From positions 1-64,000 of the forward strand of contig SFDM01000002.1 in assembly GCA_004558205.1 (NCBI GenBank): DNA of 64,000 nucleotides, given 5' to 3'. Under the pieces are notes generated by a model that ran no database searches, had not been told where the DNA came from, and saw nothing but the letters and a program-made list of their open reading frames with translations. Shown here one piece after another: positions 7,939-16,523 of this stretch. The position numbers and the translations under genes were made by a program. Numbering within the stretch: position 1 is the stretch's first letter; the number at the start of each line of letters is the position of its first letter. Source of the stretch: Pyramidobacter piscolens. Lineage in GTDB: Bacteria > Synergistota > Synergistia > Synergistales > Dethiosulfovibrionaceae.

Positions 7939-8765
7939 ACCGCTCTCATTTAAAAGCCGCGCTGATGCGGGGCGCGGTCTACGGCGGCGCCCTGTTCACC
8001 GTGGGCATATTGCTGGGCATCACGGTCTACATGCTTGTCAACGGGATCCCCCATCTCTCTTGGGACTTGTTCGCCTGGAACTACAATTCGGTCAACGTGT
8101 CGCTGACGCCCGCGCTGATCAACACTTTGTCCATGACGGCGCTGTCGCTGCTCTTCGCGGCGCCTCTGGGGATCTTCGCGGCGATCTATCTCGTGGAGTA
8201 CGCCCGGAGGGGCAGCCCTTTCGTGAAGCTGATCGGCGTCACGGCGGAAACGCTTTCGGGGATTCCGTCGATCATCTACGGTCTTTTCGGCCTGCTGTTC
8301 TTCGTGACGGCCTGCGGTATGGGGGTCTCGTTGATCGCGGGCGCTCTGACGCTGGCGATCATGATCCTTCCGCTGATCATGCGCACCACCGAGGAGGCGC
8401 TGAGGGCCGTTCCCGACAGTTTCAGGGAAGGAAGCTTCGGCCTCGGCGCGGGCCGTCTGCGGACTGTGTTCTGCGTAGTGCTGCCCAGCGCCGTCCCGGG
8501 GATTTTGGCGGGCATTATCCTGGGCATCGGGCGCATTGTGGGCGAGACGGCCGCCCTGATTTACACCTCGGGCACCGTGGCCGCAGCGGCTTCAAGCCTT
8601 TTCGATTCAGCGCGGACGCTGTCGGTCCACATGTACGCGCTGTCCAGCGAGGGGCTGTACACCAATCAGGCCTACGCCACTTCGGTAGTGCTGTTGATCA
8701 TCGTCGCGGCAGTGAACGCGCTGTCGGTCTACGCGGCAAGGAGACTGAGCCATGGCAAAGTTTGA
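7935..8765 (+). CDS. pstA: Phosphate ABC transporter permease PstA
   Basis: 276 residues and six membrane segments. It contains LSGIPSIIYGLFGLLFF and the coupling loop FGLGAGRLRTVFCVVLPSA, followed by GIGRIVGETAALIYT, all typical of PstA. The ATG overlaps the pstC stop, and its 3' end overlaps pstB by 14 bases. It is the partner of PstC in the phosphate channel. Confidence 0.93.
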   Translation: MNRSHLKAALMRGAVYGGALFTVGILLGITVYMLVNGIPHLSWDLFAWNYNSVNVSLTPALINTLSMTALSLLFAAPLGIFAAIYLVEYARRGSPFVKLIGVTAETLSGIPSIIYGLFGLLFFVTACGMGVSLIAGALTLAIMILPLIMRTTEEALRAVPDSFREGSFGLGAGRLRTVFCVVLPSAVPGILAGIILGIGRIVGETAALIYTSGTVAAAASSLFDSARTLSVHMYALSSEGLYTNQAYATSVVLLIIVAAVNALSVYAARRLSHGKV

Positions 8766-9501
8766 CATTGAACATCTGAATCTGTACTACGACCGCTTTC
8801 AAGCGCTCAAGGACGTGTCGCTGGCGATTCCCGAAAAGGAGATCACGGCCTTCATCGGCCCTTCGGGCTGCGGCAAGAGCACGCTGCTCAAGACGCTGAA
8901 CCGCATGAACGACCTGGTGGAGGGCTGCCGCATCACGGGGAAGGTGCTTCTGGACGGCGAGGACCTTTACGGGGACATGGACACCACGCTGCTCCGCAAG
9001 CGGGTAGGCATGGTGTTTCAGAAACCCAACCCCTTTCCGATGAGCATTTTCGACAACGTGGCTTACGGGCCGAGAACCCACGGCATCCACAGCCGGGCCA
9101 GGCTGGCGGACGTTGTCGAGCAGTCTCTGCGCAGCGCCGCCATTTGGGACGAGCTGAAGGACCGGCTGAAAGCCGACGCGCTGGGGCTGAGCGGCGGGCA
9201 GCAGCAGCGGCTCTGCATCGCCCGCGCCCTGGCGGTGGAGCCGGAGGTCCTTCTGATGGACGAGCCGACCAGCGCTCTGGATCCCATTTCGACGTCAAAA
9301 ATAGAAGATCTTGCGGTGGCTTTGAAAGACGATTATACTCTTGTGATGGTCACTCACAACATGCAGCAGGCGGCGCGCATTTCCGACAAGACCGCTTTTT
9401 TCCTGCTCGGAGAAGTGATCGAATTCGGAGAGACGGAGCGGATTTTCTCAGCGCCTCACGACAAGCGCACCGAAGACTACATCACAGGGAGGTTCGGTTA
9501 A
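8752..9501 (+). CDS. pstB: Phosphate ABC transporter ATPase PstB
   Basis: 249 residues, full length for PstB. Walker A GPSGCGKST is at 36-44, LSGGQQQR signature at 146-153, Walker B LLMDEPTSALDP at 167-178, and the switch His in VTHNMQQAARISD. TLNRMNDLVEG after Walker A is specific to PstB. It energises phosphate import through PstCA. It overlaps pstA and is followed one base after its stop by phoU. Confidence 0.95.
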   Translation: MAKFDIEHLNLYYDRFQALKDVSLAIPEKEITAFIGPSGCGKSTLLKTLNRMNDLVEGCRITGKVLLDGEDLYGDMDTTLLRKRVGMVFQKPNPFPMSIFDNVAYGPRTHGIHSRARLADVVEQSLRSAAIWDELKDRLKADALGLSGGQQQRLCIARALAVEPEVLLMDEPTSALDPISTSKIEDLAVALKDDYTLVMVTHNMQQAARISDKTAFFLLGEVIEFGETERIFSAPHDKRTEDYITGRFG

Positions 9502-9502
9502 A

Positions 9503-10159
9503 TTGAGAAATCGTTTTGATGAGCAGTTGAACCAGTTAAATGAAGAACTGCTTGAGATGGGCTCCCTGATCGAGCAGGCCATAGAGAGCGCGTCTCAGGC
9601 TTTGACGCGGCAGGACACCGGCGCCGCCGAGAAGGCGATCGCCTGCGAAAAGGAGATCGACCGGAAGGAGCGGGACATCGAATCGCTCTGCCTCAAGCTC
9701 CTCCTGCAGCAGCAGCCTGTCGCGCGTGACCTCCGCCTGATCTCGGCGGCGCTGAAGATGATCACCGACATGGAACGCATCGGCGACCAGGCAGCGGACA
9801 TCGCGGGCATCGTGCTCTACCTGACCGGCCAGGCCTACATCAAGCCGCTGGAGCACCTGCCTCAGATGGCCCAGGGGGCTATCAGGATGGTGTCAGGCAG
9901 CATCGACGCTTTCGTGAAAAAGGACCTGGCCAAGGCTCAGGAGGTCATCGAGATGGACGACCTGATCGACGAGCTTTTCAGGGTGATCAAGAAGGAGCTC
10001 ATCGCCCTGATCCAGAAGAACGCTGAAAACGGCGAACAGGCCATAGACCTGATGATGATCGCCAAATACTTCGAGCGCATCGGGGACCACGCCCAGAATA
10101 TCGCCGAATGGGTGGTGTTCTCCATCACAGGGCGACATAAAGGGGAAGAGCTCCAATGA
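9503..10159 (+). CDS. phoU: Phosphate signalling protein PhoU
   Basis: 218 residues, all helical, with the two PhoU repeats. Each carries the metal-binding E/DxxxD pattern: MERIGDQAADIAG near 90-102 and FERIGDHAQNIAEW near 190-203. The start is TTG at 9503; no in-frame ATG precedes the conserved N-terminus, and AGGGAGG lies about ten bases upstream. PhoU links the Pst transporter to the sensor kinase and keeps the regulon off when phosphate is plentiful. It overlaps the next gene by four bases. Confidence 0.93.
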   Translation: MRNRFDEQLNQLNEELLEMGSLIEQAIESASQALTRQDTGAAEKAIACEKEIDRKERDIESLCLKLLLQQQPVARDLRLISAALKMITDMERIGDQAADIAGIVLYLTGQAYIKPLEHLPQMAQGAIRMVSGSIDAFVKKDLAKAQEVIEMDDLIDELFRVIKKELIALIQKNAENGEQAIDLMMIAKYFERIGDHAQNIAEWVVFSITGRHKGEELQ

Positions 10160-10824
10160 TCTATTACGTGGAGGACGACGCCAACATCCGGGATCTCGTG
10201 ATCTATACGCTGACTCAGACGGGCTTTTCCGCAAAGGGCTGCGCCGGCGGGCAGGAGTTTTACGCTGCCTGCGCGGCGCAGACGCCCGAACTGATTTTGC
10301 TCGACATTATGCTCCCCGACGAGGACGGCCTGGCTATCCTCAAGCGCGTCAAGGCCGACAGGGCGCTGGCAGGCGTGCCGGTGATCATGGTTACCGCCAA
10401 AGGCACGGAATATGACAAGGTGGTCGGCCTCGATTCCGGCGCCGACGACTATCTGACCAAGCCCTTCGGCATGATGGAGCTGGTGGCGCGGGTCAAGGCC
10501 CGCCTTCGCGCCAGCGCCGCGCCGCAGTCTCTGGAAATTTTGAAATGCGATGATCTGGAACTGAACAGCACGTCTCACTCCGTGACCGTGGGCGGACAGG
10601 CGGTGACGCTGACGCTCAAGGAGTTCGCCCTGCTGCGTCTTTTCATGGAGCACAGGGGCGTGGCTTTCACCCGGGAACAGCTTCTGGAACGGAACTGGGA
10701 TTACGGTTACGAGGGCGGAACGCGCACGGTGGACGTGCACGTGCAGACGCTCCGCACCAAGCTGGGCGGCTGCGGCGCCATGATTCAGACTGTCCGCGGC
10801 GTCGGCTACAAATTCGAGGGATAG
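10156..10824 (+). CDS. phoB: OmpR/PhoB-family response regulator
   Basis: 222 residues. The receiver domain (1-118) has the acidic pair EDD at 6-8, phospho-acceptor Asp50 in LLDIMLPDEDG, Thr80 and Lys102 in LTKPFG. The C-terminal winged helix (about 130-220) carries REQLLERNWDYG and RTVDVHVQTLRTKLG, diagnostic of the OmpR/PhoB class. It is co-transcribed with pst and phoR. The Pho box at 6127 and the similar site at 14724 are its likely targets. In Gram-positive naming it would be phoP. Confidence 0.92.
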   Translation: MIYYVEDDANIRDLVIYTLTQTGFSAKGCAGGQEFYAACAAQTPELILLDIMLPDEDGLAILKRVKADRALAGVPVIMVTAKGTEYDKVVGLDSGADDYLTKPFGMMELVARVKARLRASAAPQSLEILKCDDLELNSTSHSVTVGGQAVTLTLKEFALLRLFMEHRGVAFTREQLLERNWDYGYEGGTRTVDVHVQTLRTKLGGCGAMIQTVRGVGYKFEG

Positions 10825-10827
10825 GCC

Positions 10828-12489
10828 ATGCAGCGAAAAATATTCTGGAGCATTTTCAACACAGCGCTGGCAGCCATGCTGACCGTCGGCGCCTGCGTCC
10901 TCTTCGCGATCTACGGCGTCTTCGACAGCCGCATGTCCGAGGAGCTGAAGGCTCAAGCCGACTACATCGCCAGGGCTCTGCCCGCGGTGCGCGCGCCTCT
11001 GGACTACCTGGAAAGCCTGTCCTCCGATACCCGCGTCACGCTGATCGCCGCTGGCGGGCAGGTGCTCTACGACAATTCGGCCGAGCCGGCCGCCATGGAA
11101 AACCACCTGCGACGGCCCGAGATCGTCCAAGCCGCCGCGGAGGGCTCCGGCGAAAGCCGGCGCTACTCCGACACGCTGACGCAGAAGACGCTCTACTACG
11201 CCCTGAGGCTCTCCGACGGAAGCCTGCTTCGCCTGGCCGCCACGCAGAGGAGCCTTCTGGGGCTGGTGCACCGCGTCCTGGCGCCGCTGTTTCTGGCCAT
11301 TGCCGGCGTGGCGCTTCTGTCGCTGCTGCTCTCGAAAATACTGGCGCGGCGCGTCACTGAGCCCATCGGCAAGCTAAACCTTTCGGAACCTCTGGACAAC
11401 GACGCCTACGACGAGCTGTCGCCTCTCCTGCTGCGCCTGGAAAAGCAGAACGACGAGCTCCGCGAGCAGCTGAGCGCCCTGGACCGGCAGCGCAGGGAGC
11501 TGACGGCCATCACCGACAGCATGCGGGAAGGACTGCTGCTGATCGACGCCTCGGGCGGCGTGCTCTCCGTTAACAGGAGCGCGGCGCGGATTTTCGAGAC
11601 CGACGCCCAGACCTGCATAGGGCACAGCGTGCTGATTCTGAGCCGCCGCGCAGAACTTCAGCAGGTCATCGCGTCGGCCCAGCAGGGAAATAGTTCCGAA
11701 GCTCTGCTGTCCCTGAAGGGGCGGCTCTACCAGATCCTCGGCAGCCCCGTGACCGACCGCGGCGCAGTGCGCGGCGCCGTGGTGCTGCTGCTTGACGTGA
11801 CGGAAAAACAGGAGGCGGAAAACAGCCGGCGGGAGTTCACCGCCAACGTCTCCCACGAGTTGAGGACTCCGCTGACGTCCATCGCGGGCTTTTCGGAGAT
11901 CATGCAGAACGGGCTGGCGAAGCCCGAGGACATGCGAAGCTTCGCCGGACGCATTCACGATGAAGCCCTCCGCATGATCTCGCTGATCGAGGACATTCTG
12001 CAGCTGTCCCAGCTCGACGAAGGTTCCAGGCTTCCCGCCAGGGAGCCCGTCGACCTGCTCCAAGCCTGCGAAAACGTGGCGGCCCGCCTTCAGCCCAACG
12101 CCGAAGCAAAAAAGGTGACCATCTCCGTGGCGGGCGACCACGCCGTCGTTCAGGCCATTCCCAAGCTGCTGGACGAGATGATCTACAACCTGGCCGACAA
12201 CGCGGTCAAATACAACGTGCCGGGCGGCACGGTGGACCTGACGGTCGCCCAGCACGGCACAGGCGCGGCGGTCTCCGTTAAGGACAGCGGCATCGGCATC
12301 CCGCCGGAGCATCAGAGCCGCGTGTTCGAACGGTTCTACCGCGTGGACAAAAGCCACAGCAGGGAAACCGGCGGCACGGGGCTGGGCCTGTCCATCGTCA
12401 AACACGCCGCGGCGCTTCAAGGCGCCTCCGTCGCCCTGGACAGCGAAGTGGGCAAGGGAAGCCGCTTCACCGTCGTTTTCCGCCCATAG
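10828..12489 (+). CDS. phoR: PhoR-type sensor histidine kinase
   Basis: 553 residues. A first membrane helix lies near 8-30, then an extracytoplasmic sensor of about 110 residues, and a second helix near 148-168. A coiled-coil linker, PAS domain (about 222-325), HisKA with phospho-acceptor His343 in ANVSHELRTPLTS, and an HATPase domain (NLADNAVKYN, DSGIGIPPE, GTGLGLSIVKH) follow. It phosphorylates the PhoB partner when phosphate is scarce, under PhoU/Pst control. The ATG starts three bases after the phoB stop. It is the last gene of the phosphate operon. Confidence 0.92.
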   Translation: MQRKIFWSIFNTALAAMLTVGACVLFAIYGVFDSRMSEELKAQADYIARALPAVRAPLDYLESLSSDTRVTLIAAGGQVLYDNSAEPAAMENHLRRPEIVQAAAEGSGESRRYSDTLTQKTLYYALRLSDGSLLRLAATQRSLLGLVHRVLAPLFLAIAGVALLSLLLSKILARRVTEPIGKLNLSEPLDNDAYDELSPLLLRLEKQNDELREQLSALDRQRRELTAITDSMREGLLLIDASGGVLSVNRSAARIFETDAQTCIGHSVLILSRRAELQQVIASAQQGNSSEALLSLKGRLYQILGSPVTDRGAVRGAVVLLLDVTEKQEAENSRREFTANVSHELRTPLTSIAGFSEIMQNGLAKPEDMRSFAGRIHDEALRMISLIEDILQLSQLDEGSRLPAREPVDLLQACENVAARLQPNAEAKKVTISVAGDHAVVQAIPKLLDEMIYNLADNAVKYNVPGGTVDLTVAQHGTGAAVSVKDSGIGIPPEHQSRVFERFYRVDKSHSRETGGTGLGLSIVKHAAALQGASVALDSEVGKGSRFTVVFRP

Positions 12490-12519
12490 ATCCTTTTTAT
12501 CCTTGCGTGCCCGGCTCTC

Positions 12520-12592
12520 GGGCTGTGTGTAATAAGAATCGGCATGGCGCGTCTGCAAGGCGCGCCATGCCGATTCCTATTACACACAGCCC
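12520..12592. terminator. Long hairpin after phoR
   Basis: Arms of 32 bases at 12520-12551 and 12561-12592 pair with one mismatch around a 9-base loop. It closes the phosphate operon. No obvious T-run follows, so it may act as a 3' stabiliser as well as a terminator. Confidence 0.65.
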
Positions 12593-12702
12593 GGCCGATC
12601 CGCGCCAAGATATGCGCCCCTCTGCAGCCGCTGGACAAGTCGAGCGCTTTGATGTATCTTTCACGGATATCCTTTTTTGCGGCACAGGGGGCGGGAAGAT
12701 CG

Positions 12703-13554
12703 ATGAATTGCCGTACAGACTTTTTCAAGGCGGTGGAATTTGGCGACGGGATTGTTCGCATCGAGGGGACGGGCAGCGTGTTCTGCTATCTCGTCGAGGG
12801 GCGCAAGAAGGCGCTGCTGATCGACACGATGACAGGGCTGGGCGACCTGCGCGCGTTTGTCGCTTCGCTGACGCCTTTGCCGGTCACGGTCGTATGCACC
12901 CACGGGCATTTTGACCACATCGGCGGCGCGGTCGACTTTGACGAGGCGTGGATCCCCGCCGGCGACGCGGCCATGATCGCCGAACACGAGACGGTGGACC
13001 TCAAGTACCGTTTTGAGCAGCGGCTATGCGGATTGCGCAAAAAAACGCTGTCCTTCACGCGCGACGATTTCACGCCGCCGCGTCCTATCCTGTGGCGCAC
13101 GCTCCGCGAGGGAAGCTCTTTTGACCTGGGGCGGCGAATCGTCACGGCAGTCTCGATCCCCGGACATTCGCGCGGGTCGATGGGCTTTATTGACTCCAAG
13201 ACGGGGATTCTTTTCTCGGGCGACGCGGGCAGCCGCAGCACGTTCCTGTTCCTCTCCTGCTCCACCGCGGCGGAAGAGTACCTGAACGGCCTGCTGCGGC
13301 TGAAGCGGATGCGCGAGTGCCAGATTTCCCAGTGGTACAACTTTCACAGCTACACGGAGATGCCGCCGGCGATCCTCGACGACTTGATTGGCGGCTGCCG
13401 CGACGCGCTCGCTGGGCGCGTCTCCGGGCCGGCGTTCCGCGGCGACGCGAAGTTCCGTTTCGTCTATCCCGTGGACGCGAAGTGGAATCGCGCCGACGGC
13501 GGTTTCGGCAATATCATTGTCGACCTGTCGCGGCTTCGGGCCTCCCAAGCCTAA
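12703..13554 (+). CDS. Metallo-beta-lactamase-fold hydrolase
   Basis: 283 residues. The metal motif THGHFDHIGG (HxHxDH) is at 66-75, a second ligand His is in IPGHSRGSMGF, and the bridging Asp is in LFSGDAGSR. There is no signal peptide, so it is cytoplasmic. I chose ATG at 12703, preceded by a purine-rich GGGCGGGAAG; longer reading-frame starts lie within the hairpin following phoR. The family covers thioesterases, phosphodiesterases, lactonases and glyoxalase-II-like enzymes, and the substrate cannot be assigned. It sits alone between the phosphate operon and tatC. Confidence 0.8.
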   Translation: MNCRTDFFKAVEFGDGIVRIEGTGSVFCYLVEGRKKALLIDTMTGLGDLRAFVASLTPLPVTVVCTHGHFDHIGGAVDFDEAWIPAGDAAMIAEHETVDLKYRFEQRLCGLRKKTLSFTRDDFTPPRPILWRTLREGSSFDLGRRIVTAVSIPGHSRGSMGFIDSKTGILFSGDAGSRSTFLFLSCSTAAEEYLNGLLRLKRMRECQISQWYNFHSYTEMPPAILDDLIGGCRDALAGRVSGPAFRGDAKFRFVYPVDAKWNRADGGFGNIIVDLSRLRASQA

Positions 13555-13656
13555 GGGCGTTCTTCGCCCAGGGCGGCGCAGGCCGCTAAACGGCGGTATG
13601 GAACGCGCTGACGAATGTACCTCCACTGGATCATGCGTTCAGTTCTTTGCACAGTT

Positions 13657-13701
13657 AAAAACAGGGCGGCTCCGCATCGCTGCTGGAGCCGCCCTGTTTT
13701 T
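13657..13701. terminator. Bidirectional terminator between the hydrolase and tatC
   Basis: A 17-bp stem (AAAAACAGGGCGGCTCC with its complement) has an A-run on one side and a T-run on the other. It serves both converging genes. Confidence 0.88.
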
Positions 13702-13732
13702 TTTAGATGATTCTCGCGTTTCAAGCCCTGAT

Positions 13733-14452
13733 TCACCGCTTTAAAACGCAGGAGATAACGACAATGCTCAGCTCGTAAAGGGCGATGGCGGGCAGGGCCA
13801 GGAGGCACTGCGTAAAAATGTCCGTGGTCGCCGTAAACACGGCCGCCGCCACAAAGGCCATGAAGATGACGATCTTTCTTTTTTTCCTCAAAAAAGATGA
13901 CGTGACCAGGTTCATACGCGCCAGCAGGATCAGCACGAGAGGCAGATTCAGCACTGCGCCGAAAGGGAGGATCAGGGCGGCGGCAAAATCCAGATATCCC
14001 TCCATGGTCAGCAGAGGCTTGAACGATGGTCCCCCGAAGCTTAAAAAGAACTGGAGTCCCTTGGGAAGCACGAAGAAAAAGGCGAGGCCGCAGCCTCCAA
14101 GGAAGAGCGCTACGGAAAGCATGGCGAAAAACGTGAGGCGGCGGCGGTCCTTTTGCAAAAAAGCCGGTATCAGGAAGGCCCACAGCTGATAGAAAAGGCA
14201 GGGTGACGAGATCAGCGCTCCGGCGCAGAGAAGCATCTTGAGATAGACGAAAAAGGCGTCCATAGGGCGCGAAAAGTAAAGCTCTCCGGCGGAAGCGGTG
14301 ACGAAGCGGAAGATCGGCTCGGAAAAGAAAGAGCAGGCCAGCGTCCCTAGCGCCAGCGCCGCAGCCGCCCGAATAATCCGGCTGCGCAGCTCCGTCAGGT
14401 GCCCCGTCAGCGTCATGCACTCGTCGTCAGACGGCTGGCTCCTTTCGTCCAT
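13733..14452 (-). CDS. tatC: Sec-independent translocase subunit TatC
   Basis: 239 residues with six membrane helices. Typical features are HLTELRSRIIRA at the N-terminus (the TatC HL-ELR motif), FFVYLKMLLCAG, LPFGAVLNLPLVLILLARM and a short charged tail. TatC is the receptor for twin-arginine signal peptides. Its ATG follows the tatA stop codon with no gap, so the two are translationally coupled. It is divergent from a gene encoding a Tat-signal protein, the only clear Tat substrate in this window. Confidence 0.93.
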   Translation of the reverse strand: MDERSQPSDDECMTLTGHLTELRSRIIRAAAALALGTLACSFFSEPIFRFVTASAGELYFSRPMDAFFVYLKMLLCAGALISSPCLFYQLWAFLIPAFLQKDRRRLTFFAMLSVALFLGGCGLAFFFVLPKGLQFFLSFGGPSFKPLLTMEGYLDFAAALILPFGAVLNLPLVLILLARMNLVTSSFLRKKRKIVIFMAFVAAAVFTATTDIFTQCLLALPAIALYELSIVVISCVLKR

Positions 14453-14623
14453 TTACCGCTCCGATTCCTTGTCTTCGTCGCTGCCGGCTCCATTGACGGC
14501 GGACTTGAACTCCCGCAGGCTTTTGCCCAAAGCATTGCCCACCGCTGGGAGCTTTCCGGGGCCAAAGATCACCAACCCGATGACAAGGATAAGAATAAGT
14601 TCAGGCACACCAATTCCAAACAT
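14453..14623 (-). CDS. tatA: Twin-arginine translocase subunit TatA (56 residues)
   Basis: Encodes 56 residues: MFGIGVPELILILVIGLVIF, then GPGKLPAVGNALGKSLREFK and a short acidic tail ending in ESER. This is the TatA/E plan: one N-terminal membrane helix, the FGPGKLP hinge and an amphipathic helix. AAGGAGG precedes the ATG. No separate TatB is seen, so this is a minimal TatA-TatC system of the kind known in Gram-positive bacteria. It shares its upstream region with the divergent Tat-signal protein gene. Confidence 0.93.
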   Translation of the reverse strand: MFGIGVPELILILVIGLVIFGPGKLPAVGNALGKSLREFKSAVNGAGSDEDKESER

Positions 14624-14723
14624 GAAAAGACCTCCTTAAATTTTTTACAGCTCCAGTATAGAGCCGCTCTGTAAAATCCGTATACCCTTCAGGACTCGTT
14701 TTTGTAAAATATTAATGAATTTC

Positions 14724-14740
14724 TTTACAGGCTTCTGACA
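14724..14740 (+). promoter_or_regulatory. Pho-box-like repeat between tatA and the Tat-signal protein gene
   Basis: TTTACA at 14724 and CTGACA at 14735 lie 11 bp apart. With flanks (CTTTACAGG-N-N-T and ACAAA) the block resembles the pst Pho box at 6126-6146 (about 16 of 21 positions). On the other strand TTTACA occurs at 14703-14708 and 14670-14675, 33 bp (three 11-bp steps) apart, facing tatA, next to TATACT at 14655-14660. Together these suggest PhoB control of both divergent transcripts. Confidence 0.5.
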
Positions 14741-14850
14741 AAAACTTGTCCTTGATTTTGCATTTCCTTTATCGGAACCATACAGATTTTCGCTAAACTG
14801 GACGCGCTTCCAAAGAAGAATAACTCAAAACATTTCAGGAGGAAAGAAAA

Positions 14851-16002
14851 ATGAACCAGTCTACCATGTCGCGCCGCAGCTTCCTGCAGCTCAGCGCCGG
14901 CAGCATCGCTTCCACAGCTCTTCTCCACATGCCCACTCTGGGCTTTGCCCAAGATTCCTCGGCGGCTTCCTGGGGAATCCGTCCCGCCGCTATGAAAGAC
15001 CTTCCCCGCAAGGCCGAGGACGCCGCCCTCGCCTCGCCCCTTGTCAAGAAATCCTACGAGGACATTCTCAGCATCGCAGGAACTATCAAAAACGCCAAGC
15101 TCCGCGCCGCGGTCCTGGAACTTGTAAAACATCCCCAGCTCCGCTTCCTCGAACGCTTCCGCTCCGCCGAGGCAGTGAAGAGCGCCTATGCCGAGCTGGC
15201 CGCCCAGGGGCTGGCGGATCCCGCCAAGATTTCCGCGGAAAACCTTCTTCCTCCGACGGATCGCCCCATTCAGGCCTTCATGACCGCCCCCGGCAGCGGC
15301 TACGTCAGTCACCACCCCTACCCAGGTGGATTGGCGACCCACACCGATGTGAACCTTCACGTCACTCAGGCGCTATGCAGGATCTACCACGACGTCTTCG
15401 GCTACGACGTGGACTACGACAGCGCCGTCGCCGCTCAGACCCTGCACGACATCGCAAAACCCTACGTGTTCCAGTGGCAGGAGGACGGCTCCTCGCGCAA
15501 GGAGTACACCCTGGCCGGACAGGGCGCCCACCACACCTTCTCCCTCGCCGAAGTCATCTACCGAGGATTCCCCGCGGAAACCGTCATCGCCCAGGCGTGC
15601 GCTCACGGCGCCCCCTCCTCCCCCAAAGAAGAAGCCGACGTGGCAGGCTGGCTCCGCGCCGCCGCGATCCTCGCAGGGACAGACGCCGCCGCTTATGGCC
15701 TGGTGAACAAAGAGGGAACGGCCCTGAACGGCGTCCACCGCCAGGAAGGCTACATCGTCCATCTGGGCGACCATGATTTCGTGCTCTCCGGCCCCGCCGC
15801 CCACAAGAGCGTGGACATCCTGAGGAAGGTCGCCAGCGAAACCTACGGCATGAGCGGCGCGGACCTCCAGGGAAGCGCCTTCAACGCCTTCAGAAACTAC
15901 GCCGGCGCGCAGCTTTCCTTCATGTTCCTGAACGCTCTTGAAAGCAGGAAGGACGGCTTCGAGGCAATCGCCGCCGAAGTTTCCAAAGTTATCCTCAAGT
16001 AA
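14851..16002 (+). CDS. Tat-exported HD-domain-like hydrolase
   Basis: 383 residues. SRRSFLQL at 7-14, followed by a weakly hydrophobic stretch, is a clear twin-arginine signal. The mature part carries an HD-type metal-site series: His164, HD at 199-200 (LHDIAKPY), HH at 227-228, His252 in CAHGAP and Asp278 in GTDAAAYG. HD proteins are metal-dependent phosphohydrolases; exported ones are uncommon, and Tat export would suit a protein that folds around its metals in the cytoplasm. AGGAGGAAAG precedes the ATG. It is divergent from tatAC and has a Pho-box-like sequence upstream. The HD assignment rests on residue spacing; the substrate is unknown. Confidence 0.7.
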   Translation: MNQSTMSRRSFLQLSAGSIASTALLHMPTLGFAQDSSAASWGIRPAAMKDLPRKAEDAALASPLVKKSYEDILSIAGTIKNAKLRAAVLELVKHPQLRFLERFRSAEAVKSAYAELAAQGLADPAKISAENLLPPTDRPIQAFMTAPGSGYVSHHPYPGGLATHTDVNLHVTQALCRIYHDVFGYDVDYDSAVAAQTLHDIAKPYVFQWQEDGSSRKEYTLAGQGAHHTFSLAEVIYRGFPAETVIAQACAHGAPSSPKEEADVAGWLRAAAILAGTDAAAYGLVNKEGTALNGVHRQEGYIVHLGDHDFVLSGPAAHKSVDILRKVASETYGMSGADLQGSAFNAFRNYAGAQLSFMFLNALESRKDGFEAIAAEVSKVILK

Positions 16003-16044
16003 TTGAGAATTACGCGCCATGGGAAATTAACGCCGCTCCTAAAA

Positions 16045-16060
16045 TGTTCCACGTGGAACA
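16045..16060. promoter_or_regulatory. parS-like palindrome 1
   Basis: TGTTCCACGTGGAACA is a perfect 16-bp palindrome differing from the ParB-binding consensus TGTTTCACGTGAAACA by one symmetric pair. It recurs at 16428 and 52699 and, with one mismatch, at 31015. Confidence 0.6.
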
Positions 16061-16140
16061 TCATGGCTCCGACAGAAATAAATCATAAAAACAAGGGCGA
16101 GCTCGCGGAATCACGCGGGTTCTCCCTTGTTCATGCCGGT

Positions 16141-16206
16141 CTATTTCAATTTCCGCAGCAGGCCGGCGATACCGCAGTCCTGCCAGGACAGCTTGTGCGA
16201 GGCGAA
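16141..16206 (-). pseudogene. Remnant of a second threonine-synthase-like gene (3' end only)
   Basis: The minus strand reads FASHKLSWQDCGIAGLLRKLK and stop, against FASHKLSWQDCDIADLPRKLK and stop in the intact neighbour. Upstream sequence shows no further homology. It is a truncated duplicate rather than a gene. Confidence 0.82.
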
Positions 16207-16235
16207 CATTTTTCGCGTTCCAGGCCTTCGCCCTC

Positions 16236-16372
16236 AAGCTTAAAAGCTTTTAACGCCAAGGGGCGCAAAGATTCGCAAAGGAAAAACTTTAAAAATTTTT
16301 CCCTTTTCCGTTTCTCCTTCGCGTTCGCGACCTTTCTTTTAATCCTTTGCGTTTCAATCTTTTAACCTCGTT
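16236..16372. repeat. CGCAAAGG-arm repeat (R3), copy 1
   Basis: The left arm contains TTTTAACGCCAAGGGGCGCAA, then GATTCGCAAAGGAAAAAC. The right arm is the inverted counterpart (TTCGCGTTCG, then CCTTTGCGTTTCAATC). Related arms occur at 35557-35746 and 44290-44485 and inside the two 275-bp elements. Confidence 0.65.
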
Positions 16373-16380
16373 TTTCGCGT

Positions 16381-16429
16381 CACTCAAAGGACCTCCCCTG
16401 AAATTCTTTCGGGGGAGGTTCCTTGAGTG
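16381..16429. terminator. Hairpin abutting the second parS-like site
   Basis: CACTCAAAGGACCTCCCC pairs imperfectly with GGGGGAGGTTCCTTGAGTG. It ends where the palindrome at 16428 begins. Confidence 0.5.
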
Positions 16430-16443
16430 TTCCACGTGGAACA
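16428..16443. promoter_or_regulatory. parS-like palindrome 2
   Basis: A perfect TGTTCCACGTGGAACA at the same position within the duplicated block as the copy at 16045. Confidence 0.6.
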
Positions 16444-16476
16444 TCATGCTTCCAGCAGAAATAAATCATAAAAATG

Positions 16477-16511
16477 AGGGAGAACTCGCGGAATCGCGCG
16501 GGTTCTCCCTT
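16477..16511 (-). terminator. Terminator of the threonine-synthase-like gene
   Basis: AGGGAGAACTCGCG pairs with CGCGCGGGTTCTCCCT. On the minus strand it is followed by TCATTTTTAT. It lies 12 bp past the stop codon. Confidence 0.72.
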
Positions 16512-16523
16512 TTTCGTGCTGGA

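Larger units (their letters stand above)
16045..16206 (-). repeat. 162-bp duplication, copy 1
   Basis: Aligns without gaps to 16428-16589 at high identity. It contains a parS-like palindrome, a terminator-like hairpin and the last 22 codons (with stop) of the threonine-synthase-like gene. Copy 2 is the one attached to the intact gene. Confidence 0.88.

Noticed and set aside
9937..11271. A 444-codon minus-strand frame across phoU-phoB-phoR
   Set aside because: It crosses three conserved overlapping genes in antisense and has no recognisable domain.
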